From positions 26,781-49,930 of the forward strand of contig NW_020170640.1 in assembly GCF_000524195.1 (NCBI RefSeq): a DNA stretch of 23,150 bases, read 5' to 3'. Origin of the DNA: Echinococcus granulosus (taxonomy: Eukaryota > Platyhelminthes > Cestoda > Cyclophyllidea > Taeniidae). The notes under the pieces were generated by a model, which made no database searches, had not been told where the DNA came from, and saw only the letters and a program-made list of their open reading frames with translations. This document shows, piece after piece, positions 21,039-23,150 of this stretch; position 1 is the stretch's first letter, and each line of letters starts with the position of its first letter. A program made the translations under genes and the position numbers.

Positions 21039-21320
21039 ATTTACGTGGATTAGCTACTGCGAATTGCAGTTGATCTTGTTGCCTTGAAACTAGGCCCATC
21101 TCAGCACGAATTTGTCGTGCCATTCCACATTGCCAAATCATGGAGTGGGTCAATTTGTAGTCCCTTCTTTTCGCCAGTGGAAAATGCTCACAGTTACTCA
21201 AGAATTAAATGTCTTCTACTAAGGAAACAGAATGAACAAGAACACATTACTCAATGAGACAAGCGTGCATTCGTTATTTGATTACAATGCCGGTGATAAA
21301 AGCCGTTGTTGAGTGTTTTC

Positions 21321-23150
21321 TGGGTTCATTCACTAAAATGTCAGGTGAGTCCCACATGACACTGCTCGGGCGAAGTGCACAGGCATGCAAGACTAATTTT
21401 TTTTGACACGAAACCAACACCCAGTTTCATTCTGTGGACGGTGATGTTGTGAAGAAATGAAAATGATTTCGGTCTGTCACATGACACTGTTTTCCACATT
21501 TGCTTTTGAGGGAGAACTACATTGAAGCAGGTGATTAATCTTGAGGCCATTCCTCTTAACGTCCACAGCGATGGAGTCCTCCCCTCCCGCATGACGTCTG
21601 CATAGATGCTAGCTTAAATACACAAGAGGGGCATGAGTTGCTGGAAGAAATGTAGCAATTTCTAGATGAAATCTACACGTGGAGTGAAGAGAGTGTAGTC
21701 AAATTTAGAAGAATTTAGAGGCTTGCAAGAAAGTGTTCAAAAATGGAGTCGTATGAAGGCGGATCGCACCACCTCCCGACTCCTCACTGCACAAGCAGTC
21801 CTTCAAAGAGGATGATACCGCGACAATACTACACACTGCCAGAATGTCTGGTGGTGTGCCCTTTTAAGGCCACCAACAGGCGACGCATGTGGGATGATTA
21901 ATTGCAGCTGCAGTGGCTCGGCCATCAGGTTGACAGGCATGGGAGTAAGTGGGGGCATGTGTGTGTGTGTGTGCGTGCGTACAGTTCAAAGTGAAGTGGT
22001 GAAAGCAACTTCCCCGTACATGACGACGAAGACGTCGAGTCCATGTGCATCTAATCATCTCCACAGAAGCCTTTTTGCGAAGTGCGCTGTGATGAAGGCA
22101 CACTCGGTAGCTGTAAACGAGGACTTTTGACTGACTTGACTGTAGCAGGGGAGATGGGTCGGTCAAGCGTCTGTACGACAGTGGCGTTCTTTGACGTGAG
22201 AGTTGCATTCCCTCCCACAGCACAGCACGGCACGCCATAGTATAGCATATCGAACAATCCTATCAATGTTGAGGTAGTACGTGTTACTGGATGCCTGATC
22301 GGCGCTTAACTAATATGTAGTGCGATTATTTAAGCGATTAGTTTGACCATGATGGCGGTAAATAAGGACGGTTCACGAACAGGTGCCACTGGGGAATTCT
22401 GGCACACCACAGCCACCTAGATATGCGGGCTGGTCTACTCCTTTTACTATGCAAGCACTTCACTTTCTGTAGATATTTAATACCATCGCTTTTTCGTGTG
22501 ACATTCCATTCTCGTTATTTCTATTAACAATTTTAAGGCTTTCTGGAAGGTCTTCAAAATAAATTTGACTTCTTCGGGAAAGGCGAGGGTGTATTCAATG
22601 AGTTCTGTGAAATAAATGCCCGTTCTTGTGGTCTAAAAGGTTCCACTGGTGGGTAGAATCGCCTACTGAGAACACTGCGATGGACCGTGCTGAACACGTC
22701 ACACCATACGATTGAACTCCTATTCAAGTATAACACTTCAACGGGCTTTCACGAAAAGCTTCACCAGTAGTTGTAGCATCAATCACCTTTAACAGTACCA
22801 TGGATTGTTAACAAGCTCTGATGAAAAAAGAAGTTAGGAAAATTAGGTCAGACATTTCGCATACTCACATTTACGTGGATTAGCTACTGCGAATTGCAGT
22901 TGATCTTGTTGCCTTGAAACTAGGCCCATCTCAGCACGAATTTGTCGTGCCATTCCACATTGCCAAATCATGGAGTGGGTCAATTTGTAGTCCCTTCTTT
23001 TCGCCAGTGGAAAATGCTCACAGTTACTCAAGAATTAAATGTCTTCTACTAAGGAAACAGAATGAACAAGAACACATTACTCAATGAGACAAGCGTGCAT
23101 TCGTTATTTGATTACAATGCCGGTGATAAAAGCCGTTGTTGAGTGTTTTC
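21321..23150 (+). repeat. 1830-bp tandem unit, copy 2, ending at window edge
   Basis: Same sequence as 19491-21320, directly abutting it head to tail. It ends on the last base of the unit, which is also the last base of the window. Either the contig ends here with a duplicated tail or further units follow outside the window. Confidence 0.95.
21958..21980 (+). repeat. TG microsatellite in tandem unit 2
   Basis: Identical in length and sequence to 20128-20150. This is notable because such runs change length quickly. Confidence 0.9.

Larger units (their letters stand above)
19491..21320 (+). repeat. 1830-bp tandem unit, copy 1
   Basis: It begins TGGGTTCATTCACTAAAATG and ends GAGTGTTTTC. The next 1830 bases repeat it, with no difference found when the lines are compared, and every open frame recurs at +1830. 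It contains a TG microsatellite, splice-like signals on the minus strand near 21000-21220, and short open frames without identity. Its longest open frame (20408-20034, minus) runs through the microsatellite as His-Thr repeats and is unlikely to be a gene. Confidence 0.95.

Noticed and set aside
1..23150. tRNA, rRNA or CRISPR features
   Set aside because: I found no A/B box pair with a foldable cloverleaf, no rRNA-like conserved core and no regularly spaced short repeats. Faint tRNA-derived elements could still escape inspection by eye.

Overview
The window looks like gene-poor, repeat-rich, draft-assembled animal DNA. It is AT-rich, has no long open frames, and contains a run of exactly 100 N. 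The one gene I can identify is split by a 34-nt intron with GT..AG ends. Tiny introns near the 5' end of genes are well known in flatworms (flukes and tapeworms), so a platyhelminth is my best guess. That is inference, because other lineages also have very short introns.

Left part (1-1906): the minus strand carries the first two exons of a dephospho-CoA kinase domain protein (DCAKD/CoaE family; last step of coenzyme A synthesis). The ATG is at 1906. The P-loop, the VIDAD segment and the DIPLLFE segment are all visible. The C-terminal exon or exons were not found in the remaining 1.4 kb and probably lie outside the window. An exon-like segment at 808-944 (minus) has good splice sites but no identity.

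Middle (about 3310-19375): two old, diverged copies of one long repeat, in the same orientation, cover much of the window: copy 1 at about 3310-10185 and copy 2 at about 14985-19375. They align in the same order with many substitutions and small indels. They differ by a segment of about 2.7 kb present only in copy 1 (about 4520-7205) and by a segment of about 0.47 kb present only in copy 2 (about 17698-18163). The copy-2 segment carries two smaller repeat families (called B and C here) that recur between the big copies, at 12660-12885 (B) and at about 10700-10920 and 12095-12400 (C). No reading frame is preserved between the big copies, so they look like decayed mobile-element or segmental-duplication remains. 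Between them, a few exon-like segments on the minus strand (12856-13607) have mutually compatible splice phases and may be part of an unidentified gene. A TG-rich block (about 14275-14985) sits directly before copy 2.

Right end (19491-23150): a 1830-bp unit is present twice, head to tail, apparently without any difference even in its TG microsatellite. The second copy ends exactly at the last base of the window. This is either a very recent tandem duplication, the start of an array, or an assembly artefact at a contig end. Inside the unit the minus strand shows strong splice signals around a 51-nt intron-like segment but no sustained coding frame.

No rRNA, tRNA, CRISPR array or intact transposase/reverse transcriptase was recognised. 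Homology statements come from reading the sequence by eye, so boundaries of diverged repeats are approximate (about +/-50 nt).
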